Assembly (NCBI RefSeq): GCF_013294025.1
Contig: NZ_JABSNL010000010.1
Location: forward strand, 124,001 to 188,000
Length of the DNA: 64,000 nucleotides
Direction of reading: 5' to 3'
Source: Flavobacterium aeripolare
GTDB lineage: Bacteria > Bacteroidota > Bacteroidia > Flavobacteriales > Flavobacteriaceae
Shown here: piece by piece, positions 1-9,018 of the stretch
How the letters are laid out: each line of letters opens with the position of its first letter
Numbering within the stretch: the first letter of the stretch is position 1
Made by a program: the position numbers and the translations under genes
The notes under the pieces: model-generated
Seen by the model: the letters and a program-made list of their open reading frames with translations, nothing else
What the model was told of the DNA's origin: nothing
The model's database searches: none

Positions 1-1
1 T

Positions 2-1159
2 TATCAGGTGGCCACTGGTGGTTTAGAGGCGGGATCGATTGCATACCCTATTCGTAAAGTAATTCAGGAGTATGATGATTGTTACTTTAGACTTACCTCT
101 GTTCAGGAAATAGACACTAAGAATAAGCAAATTATTACCGAAATAGGAACTCTCTCTTATGATTATCTTGTTATTGCCACAGGTTCTAAAACCAACTATT
201 TTGGCAATAGTGATATTAAAAGATACAGTATGTCAATGAAAACGATTCCGCAATCGTTGAATATTCGAAGTTTGATTTTAGAGAATTTCGAACAAGCTGT
301 TTTAACGCGAGATACTGCAGAGCAAAATAGCCTAATCAATTTTGTATTAGTAGGTGCGGGGCCTACAGGGGTTGAGCTTGCTGGAGCTTTAGCCGAAATG
401 AAAAAAGCCATCTTACAAAAAGATTACCCAGATCTAGATATTGCAAGAATGCAAATCAATTTGATTCAAAGCGGTGACCGTATTTTAAATACGATGAGTG
501 AGAAAGCTTCAATAGCAGCTGAGGATTTTTTAAAGAGTTTGGGAGTAACTATTTGGAAAAACGTACGCGTTACTAACTACGACGGCAAAACTGTTACTAC
601 AAATGCTGATATGAGTTTTGAAACTGCTACGATGATATGGACAGCAGGAGTAGAAGGGGCTCTAATTTCGGGACTTAGTGCAGACTCTTTAGTAGAGCGT
701 GTGGCTCGAATACGCGTTAATGAATACAGTCAAGTTCACGGTTATAATGATATTTTTGCTGTGGGAGATATTGCTTCAATGGAATCAGAGGACTTTCCGA
801 GAGGGCATCCGATGATGGCGCAACCGGCATTACAACAGGGAAAATTATTGGGACAAAATCTAATAAAGCTAATCCAGAATAAAAATATGGAGCCTTTTAA
901 ATACAACGATAAAGGATCAATGGCTACCATAGGTAGAAATAAAGCGGTAGTCGATTTACCTAATTACCATTTTAGCGGTGTTTTCGCTTGGTTCGTTTGG
1001 ATGTTTGTGCACTTATTTTCTTTAATAGGTTTTAAAAATAAAGCTGTAGTTTTCTTAAATTGGGTTTACAATTATATACGATTTGACCGCGAAGGCCGAC
1101 TGATTATTAGACCTTACAAAAAGAAAAGTTTTACCACTTTTACAACTGATGAAGTATAA
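2..1159 (+). CDS. ndh: Type II NADH dehydrogenase (NDH-2), 5' end cut by window
   Basis: This is a single-subunit, non-proton-pumping NADH:quinone oxidoreductase acting on the inner face of the cytoplasmic membrane. The reading frame is open from base 2 (codons for Y-Q-V-A-T-G-G-L), so the true start lies before the window and the GTG at base 8 is internal. Seen: a nucleotide-binding motif VLVGAGPTGVELAGA about 115 residues into the visible part, the FAD-contacting stretch AVGDIAS near residue 252, and a hydrophobic C-terminal segment (FAWFVWMFVHLFSLIGF) typical of NDH-2 membrane anchoring. About 385 residues are present of a usual 420-440. A rho-independent terminator follows. The family call is firm. 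Confidence 0.92.
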   Translation, partial: YQVATGGLEAGSIAYPIRKVIQEYDDCYFRLTSVQEIDTKNKQIITEIGTLSYDYLVIATGSKTNYFGNSDIKRYSMSMKTIPQSLNIRSLILENFEQAVLTRDTAEQNSLINFVLVGAGPTGVELAGALAEMKKAILQKDYPDLDIARMQINLIQSGDRILNTMSEKASIAAEDFLKSLGVTIWKNVRVTNYDGKTVTTNADMSFETATMIWTAGVEGALISGLSADSLVERVARIRVNEYSQVHGYNDIFAVGDIASMESEDFPRGHPMMAQPALQQGKLLGQNLIKLIQNKNMEPFKYNDKGSMATIGRNKAVVDLPNYHFSGVFAWFVWMFVHLFSLIGFKNKAVVFLNWVYNYIRFDREGRLIIRPYKKKSFTTFTTDEV

Positions 1160-1189
1160 TTATTTTGGTAAATAATTTATGAAAAACAA

Positions 1190-1232
1190 GATAAAAGTCG
1201 TCTGTCATTATACTGATAAACGACTTTTTATC
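1190..1232. terminator. Bidirectional terminator between ndh and the DUF3810 gene
   Basis: An inverted repeat (GATAAAAGTCGT ... ACGACTTTTTATC) with an 18-nt loop and A- and T-tracts on both sides sits between convergent genes, so it can end transcription from both strands. Confidence 0.75.
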
Positions 1233-1245
1233 TTACCTGTAATAT

Positions 1246-2307
1246 TTAAAGCGCTTCTGTTTTGTAGTAGTTAATCATTAAGTCAACAAATTTACTGTAA
1301 CTATTCATGCCGTCTTTTTGTTGGTTTAATTTCAGAAAATTATCGTAGAAAAGGTGAAAAGCGATTTCGATAGGAGACTGGTATTCTTCCCAGAAATCTT
1401 GGCTTTCTTCATAGTTCTTTAAAATTCCTTTGTGAACTGTAGTTATGATTATTTCGAATGCTTTTTCGTCTTTAAGTTTGATACTATTGAGACAATAGTT
1501 TAACGCAAAACTGTATCCGGAATATTTAAAGTATAAATTTTCATTGTTTACCGAGGCTAGGAAACCAATAAAATTGCATTCATTTTCACTTGCATATCCT
1601 ATTTGGTGTGCCATTTCATGAGTTACTGTGCTTGGTAAATTGTATTTTGGGATTAAACTGTTAATCTGTGCCTCATTGGTAAAAGGATTTAAATATCCGC
1701 TAAATCCCATATACGATAAAGGAACTCTCAATAAGGAGTTCTTGGTGTTCAATTCTTGAAATTGGAAAAATGGATAGCGAACAGCTATTTTCTCGTAGCC
1801 GTTCAAAGTCTCTTTATAGAGTTGTTCTGTACTAGTTGGTATGGTTACTTTTATACTGTCATTTATTACAAGTAGACTGTGTACAGCATTAGTCTTTGCA
1901 ATAAGTTTCTCGGTAAAATGGATTAAATCCTCAGTAGAATATTCGGTCTCGATATTCATTTTCTCTGATAGCGGTTGGCGGTAATAATTCAAAGCCCATA
2001 AAAAATGAAATAGAAAGTAAAATACCGAAATACCATTTACTATTTGTAATAAATGAGCGCGCCAAGCCACTTTCCAGGACTTTCTACTGTTCCATAACCA
2101 GCGGATAATTAATACAATTAGTAGTGTATAAATTACATCTCCCACAGAAAAAGGGAACAAACTAAAAACTTTTCTAGACCATATAGATAGCATAGGAAAA
2201 ATACCATTGCTGTAATATTGCTCTACGACTTCAGGAAAGTGAGCAAGAATCTTTAGGGTTATAATTTGTAAAACGAGACATAATGCTAGAAAATATTTAG
2301 ACTTCAC
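1246..2307 (-). CDS. DUF3810 membrane protein with a zinc-metalloprotease motif
   Basis: A 353-residue inner-membrane protein. Three hydrophobic segments lie in the N-terminal third (about residues 4-23, 53-72 and 85-109), followed by a soluble domain. That domain carries HEMAH at residues 230-234, a classic HExxH zinc site, with acidic residues at 241-244 (SENE) that could supply a third ligand. The family matches DUF3810 as I know it from Bacteroidota; its substrate is not known to me. The gene is monocistronic, convergent with ndh and separated from the upstream MFS gene by about 130 bp. The peptidase activity is inferred from the motif alone. Confidence 0.82.
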   Translation of the reverse strand: MKSKYFLALCLVLQIITLKILAHFPEVVEQYYSNGIFPMLSIWSRKVFSLFPFSVGDVIYTLLIVLIIRWLWNSRKSWKVAWRAHLLQIVNGISVFYFLFHFLWALNYYRQPLSEKMNIETEYSTEDLIHFTEKLIAKTNAVHSLLVINDSIKVTIPTSTEQLYKETLNGYEKIAVRYPFFQFQELNTKNSLLRVPLSYMGFSGYLNPFTNEAQINSLIPKYNLPSTVTHEMAHQIGYASENECNFIGFLASVNNENLYFKYSGYSFALNYCLNSIKLKDEKAFEIIITTVHKGILKNYEESQDFWEEYQSPIEIAFHLFYDNFLKLNQQKDGMNSYSKFVDLMINYYKTEAL

Positions 2308-2441
2308 TTGAAGGATTTTTATGGAGTTTCAAGAAGTAAATATAATCACTTTAATACAAATCTGTTCGCTATATAAAACTTAATGTTTACACAGCAAAAA
2401 GAGTGTCAAGGGATTAGCTTTGTGTATATTTATTACAGATT

Positions 2442-3692
2442 TTAGATGGCGGCAACTTCAGAGGCTTTCTTTCCAGTTTCTCTCAATAGCAAGGCAAATA
2501 CGATCGCCATACCAATACACACAACCCAAAACAATCCAGCACTTTGAAAATGCGTTTCTCTATCTACAGCAGTCAGTAAAGTATTCCCGTATAAGTAACT
2601 AAACAACGGGCCTAAGAGTGAAGTTACCCCAAAAGTTAAAAAATTAATAGCTCCAGTAGCGCTTCCTTTTACATTGTCAGGATTACTTTCTTTTATTACA
2701 GAATACGGAATCATCGCTGCTCCAGAGGCTACTCCTAATAAAAAGGTACTAATATAGGCTGGGTATAATGTAGGTAAGTACAATAGCTGTAGTAAATTGA
2801 TAATCATTAATGACGCGCCCACGATCAGTACTGGTTTTCTTCTACCTATTTTGTCGGCAATCCATCCCATCAACGGACAGCCAACTACCCATCCTAGGGC
2901 TACAAAAGCACTTGCTAATGTGGCACTTTCAAAATCCATGTTGCGGTCTTTCTGAAAAAAAGCAACACCCCAAGTCATTGCAAAAATAGTTGTTGGGGCA
3001 AATAACAACCCTGAGATTGCACCAGACAAATAGCTTTGTTTATTAGTGAATACAATTTTATAGGGATCTAACCAGCTGCTTTTATCTTCGCTGTGCTTTA
3101 GTGGTTTGATCTCATCTTTTGGAGTTACAAATAGGATAAAAACACCAATTAAAATAATAAGAGCACCTAAGCCTATCCATATAAAATGCAAGCTGTATCC
3201 ATCTCTTAGCGCTGGGCCTATCAAAAATTGTCCAGCAGATCCACCTAACATTCCAAGACACTGCGTTACACCAATGGCAGTAGCTAGTTTTCTAGGGGAA
3301 AAAGCTCTTGCTGCAAGATATACACAAGCAGGGAAAGCCATAGCTGAACCCGCGCCTTGTAGTAATCTACCAATATAACCGTCGTATATGCTTGCAACTG
3401 CAAATAAGATACAGCCTAGGCCTGCAATAATAGTACCTATAGATAAAGGATATTTTGCACCTAATTTGTCTAATGCAATTCCTGCAATTAAACTAGTGAC
3501 AGAATAGGTTAGATAATACATTCCAATCACCGATGTTACTCTTTTTGGGGAGGTTGCAAATGCAGTAGATAGCTCAGGAATCATAACGCTAGGAGCAGAG
3601 CGCACTGCGTATTCAAGTAAGTAAAATAATAGTCCGAATGCCCAAGCTAATATATATGGATTGCGTGGTGCGCTTTTAATATTTGTTCGCAT
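2442..3692 (-). CDS. Major facilitator superfamily transporter
   Basis: A 12-helix secondary carrier of about 416 residues. The reading frame extends 9 codons upstream to a TTG at 3719. The ATG at 3692 (M-R-T-N-I-K-S-A-P-R-N-P-Y) is preferred because the protein then starts with a short charged leader before the first helix. Seen: the MFS loop signature between helices 2 and 3 (ALDKLGAKYPL), an equivalent half-way loop (GWIADKIGRRKPV), and a conserved R-S-A-P-S-V-M-I-P region at the end of helix 1. Substrate cannot be deduced; organic acids or sugar acids are typical of related families. It is transcribed alone from a candidate promoter at 3761-3768. Confidence 0.85.
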   Translation of the reverse strand: MRTNIKSAPRNPYILAWAFGLLFYLLEYAVRSAPSVMIPELSTAFATSPKRVTSVIGMYYLTYSVTSLIAGIALDKLGAKYPLSIGTIIAGLGCILFAVASIYDGYIGRLLQGAGSAMAFPACVYLAARAFSPRKLATAIGVTQCLGMLGGSAGQFLIGPALRDGYSLHFIWIGLGALIILIGVFILFVTPKDEIKPLKHSEDKSSWLDPYKIVFTNKQSYLSGAISGLLFAPTTIFAMTWGVAFFQKDRNMDFESATLASAFVALGWVVGCPLMGWIADKIGRRKPVLIVGASLMIINLLQLLYLPTLYPAYISTFLLGVASGAAMIPYSVIKESNPDNVKGSATGAINFLTFGVTSLLGPLFSYLYGNTLLTAVDRETHFQSAGLFWVVCIGMAIVFALLLRETGKKASEVAAI

Positions 3693-3760
3693 AATAGTAA
3701 TAAGAATGGCTTCTTGCAAGACTATAAAAGTGTGCCAAAGACAAGAAGTAGTGAGTATAT

Positions 3761-3768
3761 CAAATTTA
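3761..3768 (-). promoter_or_regulatory. Candidate -7 element for the MFS gene
   Basis: The minus strand reads TAAATTTG, a perfect match to the Bacteroidota -7 consensus TAnnTTTG, giving a predicted 5' leader of about 60 nt before the ATG at 3692. No convincing -33 TTG is visible at the right spacing. Confidence 0.4.
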
Positions 3769-4185
3769 CGAATACTACTACTATAAGTGATCAGTCATTT
3801 TACGATTTACTTTAATTAACGTTTCTAGTCATTTAAAAAAGTGATACTATTTATTTGTTCTTGTTATGCTATTTTATTTTAGTTAAATAATCTTAATTTA
3901 ACTAAATAATCGCAAGATACAGCTTTGCCGTTTTGATACTTTAAGATGCTAGCGTGCAGGTTTTAGTCGGTTTTTAAGTAAAAGCGCAAGCTGTTGTTGT
4001 ATGTATTGTAATTTTATTTTTAAGCTTTACTGTTCGATTTTTCAAAAGGTACAGCTTAGTATTTTAAAAGTATAGCTTTGATTTTGTATTCGAATCGAAT
4101 AAAAGTGATTTGAATAATGTCTAAAATTGCAAACATATTAAGCGTATAAATTGCATTATAGTCAGGAAATCGAATATAAACTTTG
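3769..4185. other. AT-rich intergenic region between divergent MFS and pepD genes
   Basis: No open reading frame or RNA gene is recognisable. It contains a perfect 9-bp inverted repeat (TTAGTTAAA at 3879-3887, TTTAACTAA at 3897-3905) and a 9-bp direct repeat TAAATAATC at 3884-3892 and 3903-3911. In sequence this AT-rich such repeats may be chance. Confidence 0.5.
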
Positions 4186-4193
4186 TAACTTTG
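4186..4193 (+). promoter_or_regulatory. Candidate -7 element for pepD
   Basis: TAACTTTG matches TAnnTTTG 33 bp before the ATG at 4227, predicting a leader of about 27 nt. No TTG is present at the ideal -33 spacing. Confidence 0.45.
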
Positions 4194-4226
4194 AGTTTTA
4201 ATAAGTCGAACATCAAATAAATATAT

Positions 4227-5690
4227 ATGAGTCAAGAAATAAGAAACTTAGAGCCAAAAGAGCTTTGGAATAAATTTGCCGATTTAAATGCGGTACCAAG
4301 ACCTTCTAAGAAAGAAGATAGAGTTATTGCCTTCATGAAGAACTTTGGCGAAAGCTTAGGTTTAGAAACTTTTGAAGATGATATTCGAAATGTAATTATC
4401 CGTAAGCCAGCAACTCCAGGAATGGAAGATCGTAAAGCGATTGTAATGCAAGGCCATCTAGATATGGTACATCAAAAGAATGGAGACACGGTTTTTGATT
4501 TTGATATGCAGGGAATTGACATGTATGTTGATGAAGACTGGGTTCGTGCTAGAGGAACGACACTTGGTGCTGATAATGGTTTAGGAGTGGCTGCTATTAT
4601 GGCGGTACTGGAGAGTAAAGATATTCCGCATCCTGCTATTGAAGCGTTGTTTACTATAGACGAGGAAACTGGTATGACGGGTGCTTTGAATTTAAAAGGG
4701 GGTATTTTACAAGGACAAATTTTATTGAACTTGGATACCGAAGAAGATGACGAAATCGACATAGGTTGTGCAGGAGGAATTGATGTAACTGCATCTGCTG
4801 AATATGATGAAGAAGCGACTCCTGAAGGTTCTGTAGGGTATAAGATTACTGTAAAAGGCTTAAAAGGTGGGCATTCAGGAATGGATATTCACAAAGGATT
4901 AGGAAATGCTAATAAAATTATGAACCGTTTGTTATTTGATGGTTTTGATAATTTTGGTTTGCAAATTTCTGAAATTCAAGGAGGTAGTTTGCGTAATGCA
5001 ATTCCAAGAGAAAGTGTTGCTACAGTGATTATCGCTGAGGTATATGATGAGGCTTTTGTTTATGATATGCAACAAGTGGTCAATGAGGTTAAAACTGAAT
5101 TAAAAACCACAGAACCAAATTTAGAAGTTGTATTTGAAAAACTGGATATAACGCCTAAAAATGTAATGCCATCTATTGCGCAATTTTACTTTGTAAGAGC
5201 TATGTATGCAGCGCACAATGGTGTTTATGCAATGAGCGCTGACTTTGATGATCTTGTAGAAACATCTAATAATATTGCAAAAGTAGTTTTAGGTAGTGGA
5301 AATCTATCAGTGCAGTGTTTAACACGTTCGTCTGTTGAAACTGCAAAATTTGATTTGGCTAATAGTTTGCGTTCTGCATTTGAATTAATGGGATGTGAAG
5401 TAGAGTTGTCAGGGTCTTATCCTGGATGGACTCCAAACTCTGAGTCAGAGATTATGGATGTTTTAGTACCTATCTATGAAAAACAAACTGGAGAGAAACC
5501 AAGAGTAGTTGCATGTCACGCAGGATTAGAGTGTGGAATTTTAGGGACGAATTATCCAGATATGGATATGATCTCTTTTGGTCCAACAATTCACGGAGCG
5601 CATTCACCAGATGAAAGAGCGAGTATCTCTTCTTCTCATAAATTCTGGAAGTTCTTAGTTGAAATTTTAGCCAATATTCCAGTAAAATAA
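4227..5690 (+). CDS. pepD: Aminoacyl-histidine dipeptidase (M20C family)
   Basis: A cytosolic di-zinc exopeptidase that hydrolyses Xaa-His and other dipeptides during peptide catabolism. Its 487 residues are the usual length for PepD. Metal-site motifs are visible in order: GHLDMVHQ (76-83), ADNGLG (115-120), DEETG (145-149), a later LDTEEDDE segment and the C-terminal GPTIHGAHSPDE, giving the His-Asp-Glu-Asp-His ligand set of M20 peptidases. An inserted dimerisation/lid domain lies between about residues 205 and 390. The gene is single, with a strong terminator just downstream. Function is well supported by the family. Confidence 0.95.
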   Translation: MSQEIRNLEPKELWNKFADLNAVPRPSKKEDRVIAFMKNFGESLGLETFEDDIRNVIIRKPATPGMEDRKAIVMQGHLDMVHQKNGDTVFDFDMQGIDMYVDEDWVRARGTTLGADNGLGVAAIMAVLESKDIPHPAIEALFTIDEETGMTGALNLKGGILQGQILLNLDTEEDDEIDIGCAGGIDVTASAEYDEEATPEGSVGYKITVKGLKGGHSGMDIHKGLGNANKIMNRLLFDGFDNFGLQISEIQGGSLRNAIPRESVATVIIAEVYDEAFVYDMQQVVNEVKTELKTTEPNLEVVFEKLDITPKNVMPSIAQFYFVRAMYAAHNGVYAMSADFDDLVETSNNIAKVVLGSGNLSVQCLTRSSVETAKFDLANSLRSAFELMGCEVELSGSYPGWTPNSESEIMDVLVPIYEKQTGEKPRVVACHAGLECGILGTNYPDMDMISFGPTIHGAHSPDERASISSSHKFWKFLVEILANIPVK

Positions 5691-5706
5691 TAGTTGATTT
5701 ATAAAT

Positions 5707-5750
5707 AAGAATAGCGTTCCTTTTCTCATGAAATGGAACGCTATATTCTT
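5707..5750. terminator. Terminator after pepD
   Basis: A near-perfect hairpin (AAGAATAGCGTTCC ... GGAACGCTATATTCTT) lies 17 bp after the pepD stop. It is flanked by A- and T-rich sequence and could also serve the small gene converging from the other strand. Confidence 0.7.
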
Positions 5751-5767
5751 AATTAGCGATTTGCTTT

Positions 5768-5878
5768 TTAGTCTCTTTTAGGAGCATTTTTCTTCTCTCT
5801 TTTTTCGTCTTTCTTTTCTTTAGCCGTTTTTAACGGTTCTTTTTTTGCTGTTTTTTTAGCGTCTTGACTTTTTGCCAT
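5768..5878 (-). CDS. Small Lys-rich basic protein (36 aa)
   Basis: An ATG at 5878 opens a 37-codon frame beginning M-A-K-S-Q-D-A-K-K-T and ending N-A-P-K-R-D-stop. About 40 percent of the residues are lysine, with alternating Ala, Thr and Glu and no hydrophobic core. It resembles the low-complexity, probably disordered, nucleic-acid-binding tails or short basic proteins found in Flavobacteria. Its function is unknown to me. Support comes from a sensible start, a length-limited frame between two terminators, and no better gene on either strand. A-rich codons can produce such frames by chance, so confidence is moderate. Confidence 0.5.
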   Translation of the reverse strand: MAKSQDAKKTAKKEPLKTAKEKKDEKREKKNAPKRD

Positions 5879-5958
5879 GGTAGTACTTTTAATTATTTAT
5901 GCAATTGCTTGCAAGTAAATGTAGCTAAAATTCTGTTGTATTGGTACTTTTTAGAAAT

Positions 5959-5995
5959 AAAAAATCCTTGTTATACAACGTAGTATAACAAGGAT
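5959..5995 (-). terminator. Terminator of the CarboxypepD_reg gene
   Basis: A perfect 13-bp stem (ATCCTTGTTATAC / GTATAACAAGGAT) with a 6-nt loop is followed on the minus strand by a T-run. Confidence 0.8.
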
Positions 5996-6034
5996 AGGTT
6001 TTATAAAAATACTTGAAAGTAACTTTTAAGCTAA

Positions 6035-6802
6035 TTATCTTTTCTTTAATATTTTATATTCTTCATAACAGCCACTAATCGCATCCATTATTTGTAAGTC
6101 ATTTGCAGTTTGAATGAATGAGTCAGAATAGCTGCAACGTTGCAAGATTTCGGTGATTTCATTTTTATCTATTCCTAGTAGCACAGAGATCGTTTCTCTA
6201 TCAAACTTTGACTCTAAGAGGTTGCGTACCGTATCATCCTTTTTCATTTCTTTAAGCTTCTTTAATTCCCTTCCGTTTTTACCAAAGAAATTGTAGAGCA
6301 TGTCTGCGGGATTAAATATTGATCCTAATACACGTCCAAAAGCATCTGGTGAATAGCCTCCTGCTTCGTATCCATGTGTCAAGCCTGATATGCTGTATCT
6401 GTAGTTTTCTTGTACTGGAATAGTTTTAGAGTCAACCTCTAGATAACCTGTTAAATTAAAAGGTTTGATGACAACTTCCTCAAGAGCGATGGCTTTTTCA
6501 GTAAGGTAGATTTTAGCGACCTTATTTTTTATCCAGTCATTTGTTACTTTTACTCTTAATGATTGAAATCCTAAAAGAGAAAGATGTAGCGTGTCTGTTG
6601 GTTGTACGTCAATTTCGAAATAACCACTTGAGTCAGTTCTTGCACCACGTACTTTGTTAATATTGATAATATTTACATTATTCAATGGCATTTTGTCGTA
6701 GTCGTTGTAAATGTATCCCGTAATCTTTTCAGAAGCGGTTGTAGATTGTGCATTACTGATTACGGAAAGTGTTAAAAACAAGAAAACTGCAAAATATTTC
6801 AT
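6035..6802 (-). CDS. CarboxypepD_reg-like (beta-sandwich) exported protein
   Basis: 255 residues starting with a signal peptide (MKYFAVFLFLTLSVISNAQS). Residues about 25-110 form a carboxypeptidase D regulatory-like domain (G-Y-I-Y-N-D ... G-A-R-T-D-S-S-G-Y-F-E-I), the same beta-sandwich that begins SusC receptors, ending near L-E-E-V-V-I-K-P. Unlike SusC there is no TonB plug or barrel; the C-terminal 140 residues are charged and helical. Such proteins are periplasmic or outer-membrane associated in Bacteroidota and poorly characterised. The gene is monocistronic with its own terminator. Confidence 0.78.
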   Translation of the reverse strand: MKYFAVFLFLTLSVISNAQSTTASEKITGYIYNDYDKMPLNNVNIININKVRGARTDSSGYFEIDVQPTDTLHLSLLGFQSLRVKVTNDWIKNKVAKIYLTEKAIALEEVVIKPFNLTGYLEVDSKTIPVQENYRYSISGLTHGYEAGGYSPDAFGRVLGSIFNPADMLYNFFGKNGRELKKLKEMKKDDTVRNLLESKFDRETISVLLGIDKNEITEILQRCSYSDSFIQTANDLQIMDAISGCYEEYKILKKR

Positions 6803-6890
6803 ATACTGATTTAAAACTTTAAAAGTAGTAAATCAGGATTAAATATTTTGCAGTTTCTTTATATAATTACAAGAAAATTAACAAAGTAAC

Positions 6891-8816
6891 TTAGTCTCTT
6901 CTTGGTCTTCTTGGTCTTGGTGCATCACCAAAGCTTTCAGAACGTCTTGGAGCTCTATCTGAAGAACCTTCTGATCTTGATGAACTTCTTGGTCCAAATC
7001 CACCTTCTCTAGGAGCTGAACTTCTTCCACCGAAACCACCTTCTCTTGGAGCAGAGTTTCTGTCAGATCTAAATCCTCCACCAGAACCTTCACGTCTTGG
7101 AGCAAAGCTTCCTTCTCTTCTTCCGCCACCAGATCTACCTCCGCCGAAACCACCACCAGAACTTCTTCCGTTGTGATCACGTCTTCCGCCACCGTCATTT
7201 TTAGAAATTTCAACATTGATACGACGTCCTTCTAATTGTACGTTGTTCAATACTTCCATTACTTTATCAGTGTGCTCAGGATCAGTGTTAAAGAAAGAGA
7301 ATCCTTCTTTTACATCTACTTTAAAGACATCATCACGACCTAGATCTAATGTTTCTTTCAAGTAATCTTTTAATGACATCCAGTCAAAGTTATCTCTAGA
7401 ACCGATGTTCACAAAGTATCTTGTAGCACCATCACTACTATTACCTCTTGAAGCACCTTCTCTATTATCATCACGCTCGCGACGCTCACCTGATTGAGAA
7501 GAAATGTCTCTGTTTTTCTTATAGTAAGCAATAAAACGGTTGAATTCTACTGATACAATTTTCTTAATTAACTCATCTTTCGTCAAGTCTTCAAGAACGT
7601 TTGTGATAGCAGGTAAGTAGTTGTCAATTTCGTGATCAACTTCTGTATCTTTAATTTTATTAGCTAAGTGTAGTAATTGGATTTCGCAGATTTCAATTCC
7701 AGAAGGGATTGTTTTTTCTTCGAATTTTTGCTTGATGATTCTTTCGATAGAAGAAATCTTACGCAATTCACTTTTAGTTACAATAACGATAGAAGTACCT
7801 AATTTACCAGCACGACCAGTACGACCTGAACGGTGATTGTAAGTTTCTATTTCGTCAGGTAATTGATAGTTTACTACGTGAGTAATGTTATCAACGTCAA
7901 TTCCACGTGCAGCAACATCAGTAGCGACAAGCATTTGGATTTGGCGACCTCTAAAAGATTTCATAACACCATCACGTTGCGCTTGAGATAAATCTCCGTG
8001 CAATGCAGCAGCGCTGTATCCATCTTCAACCAATTTTTCAGCAACAGCTTGTGTATCACGTTTAGTTCTACAAAATACTACTGAGAAAATGTCTGGATTA
8101 GCATCAGCTAAACGTTTCAACGCTTCGTAACGATCACGAGCATTTACTAAGTAGAATTCATGAGATACTGTAGCAGAACCTGAGTTCTTAGCACCTACAG
8201 TAACTTCAACAGGGTCTGTCATAAATTGTTTTCCAATACGTGCTACTTCAGCAGGCATTGTTGCAGAAAACAACCATGTATTTTTGTCGTCTGGAGTAGT
8301 TGATAAAATGTTTACAATGTCTTCATAGAATCCCATGTTTAACATTTCATCTGCTTCGTCAAGGATACAATAGTTGATTCCAGTAATGTTTACTAAACCT
8401 CTATTGATCATGTCTTGCATTCTACCTGGAGTTGCTACAATAATTTGTGCTCCTCTTTTAATGTCTCTTGCTTGTTCTGTAATACTAGCCCCGCCGTAAA
8501 CTGCTACCACATTAATACCTTTTTCGTATTTTGAGTAGTTTTTAAGTTCGTTGGTAATCTGCAAACATAACTCACGCGTTGGAGATAAAATCAATGCCTG
8601 AGTGTTTCTGTTGTTGGCATCAATTTTTTGGATAACTGGAAAACCAAAAGCTGCCGTTTTCCCTGTCCCTGTTTGAGCCAACGCAACCATATCTGTATCT
8701 TTTTCCAATAATAGGGGAATCGCTTTCTCCTGTACTTCGCTCGGATTTTCAAATCCTAGATCTAAAATCGCTTTCAGTAACGATTCACTCAATCCTAATT
8801 GTTCAAATTTATTCAT
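6891..8816 (-). CDS. deaD: DEAD-box ATP-dependent RNA helicase, DeaD type
   Basis: A cytosolic RNA helicase for ribosome assembly and mRNA remodelling, often cold-induced. The Q motif region (FEQLGLSESLL) begins at residue 4, with AQTGTGKT (47-54), PTREL (79-83), DEAD (153-156), SAT (184-186) and HRSGRTGRAG (327-336). A DbpA-type RNA-binding domain lies around residues 465-545 and a Gly/Arg/Ser-rich tail from about 550 to 641. The frame extends upstream to a TTG at 8840. The ATG at 8816 is chosen because a -7 promoter element overlaps that TTG. The repetitive Gly/Arg tail creates a long antisense-like frame at 6878-7216 that is not a gene. Confidence 0.95.
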   Translation of the reverse strand: MNKFEQLGLSESLLKAILDLGFENPSEVQEKAIPLLLEKDTDMVALAQTGTGKTAAFGFPVIQKIDANNRNTQALILSPTRELCLQITNELKNYSKYEKGINVVAVYGGASITEQARDIKRGAQIIVATPGRMQDMINRGLVNITGINYCILDEADEMLNMGFYEDIVNILSTTPDDKNTWLFSATMPAEVARIGKQFMTDPVEVTVGAKNSGSATVSHEFYLVNARDRYEALKRLADANPDIFSVVFCRTKRDTQAVAEKLVEDGYSAAALHGDLSQAQRDGVMKSFRGRQIQMLVATDVAARGIDVDNITHVVNYQLPDEIETYNHRSGRTGRAGKLGTSIVIVTKSELRKISSIERIIKQKFEEKTIPSGIEICEIQLLHLANKIKDTEVDHEIDNYLPAITNVLEDLTKDELIKKIVSVEFNRFIAYYKKNRDISSQSGERRERDDNREGASRGNSSDGATRYFVNIGSRDNFDWMSLKDYLKETLDLGRDDVFKVDVKEGFSFFNTDPEHTDKVMEVLNNVQLEGRRINVEISKNDGGGRRDHNGRSSGGGFGGGRSGGGRREGSFAPRREGSGGGFRSDRNSAPREGGFGGRSSAPREGGFGPRSSSRSEGSSDRAPRRSESFGDAPRPRRPRRD

Positions 8817-8837
8817 ATGTATTTTTAAAATAGGGTG

Positions 8838-8845
8838 CAAAATTA
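8838..8845 (-). promoter_or_regulatory. Candidate -7 element for deaD
   Basis: The minus strand reads TAATTTTG (TAnnTTTG). The predicted transcript would start near 8831, about 15 nt before the ATG, which argues against translation from the upstream TTG. Confidence 0.45.
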
Positions 8846-9018
8846 CTCTAAATTATTGAGATAAACTAATGGTATTTTAAGTTTTAATAATTTAAGACTC
8901 TTTGATTATCAGAAAGTTATCGTTTTGTCATAGGAATGTTAAATTCTATTGTTGATTTTTATACGATATTATCTTGACTTATTTTAAATAAAGTGACGTA
9001 TTTTAAACTAAAAATGAT

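Noticed and set aside
3879-3911. AT-rich inverted and direct repeats upstream of pepD
   Set aside because: Arms contain almost only A and T, so a 9-bp match is expected by chance several times in this window.
6878-7216. 112-residue minus-strand open frame rich in Glu, Val and Leu
   Set aside because: It lies in another frame of the repetitive Gly/Arg tail of deaD and shows the translated image of those repeats, not a protein-like sequence.
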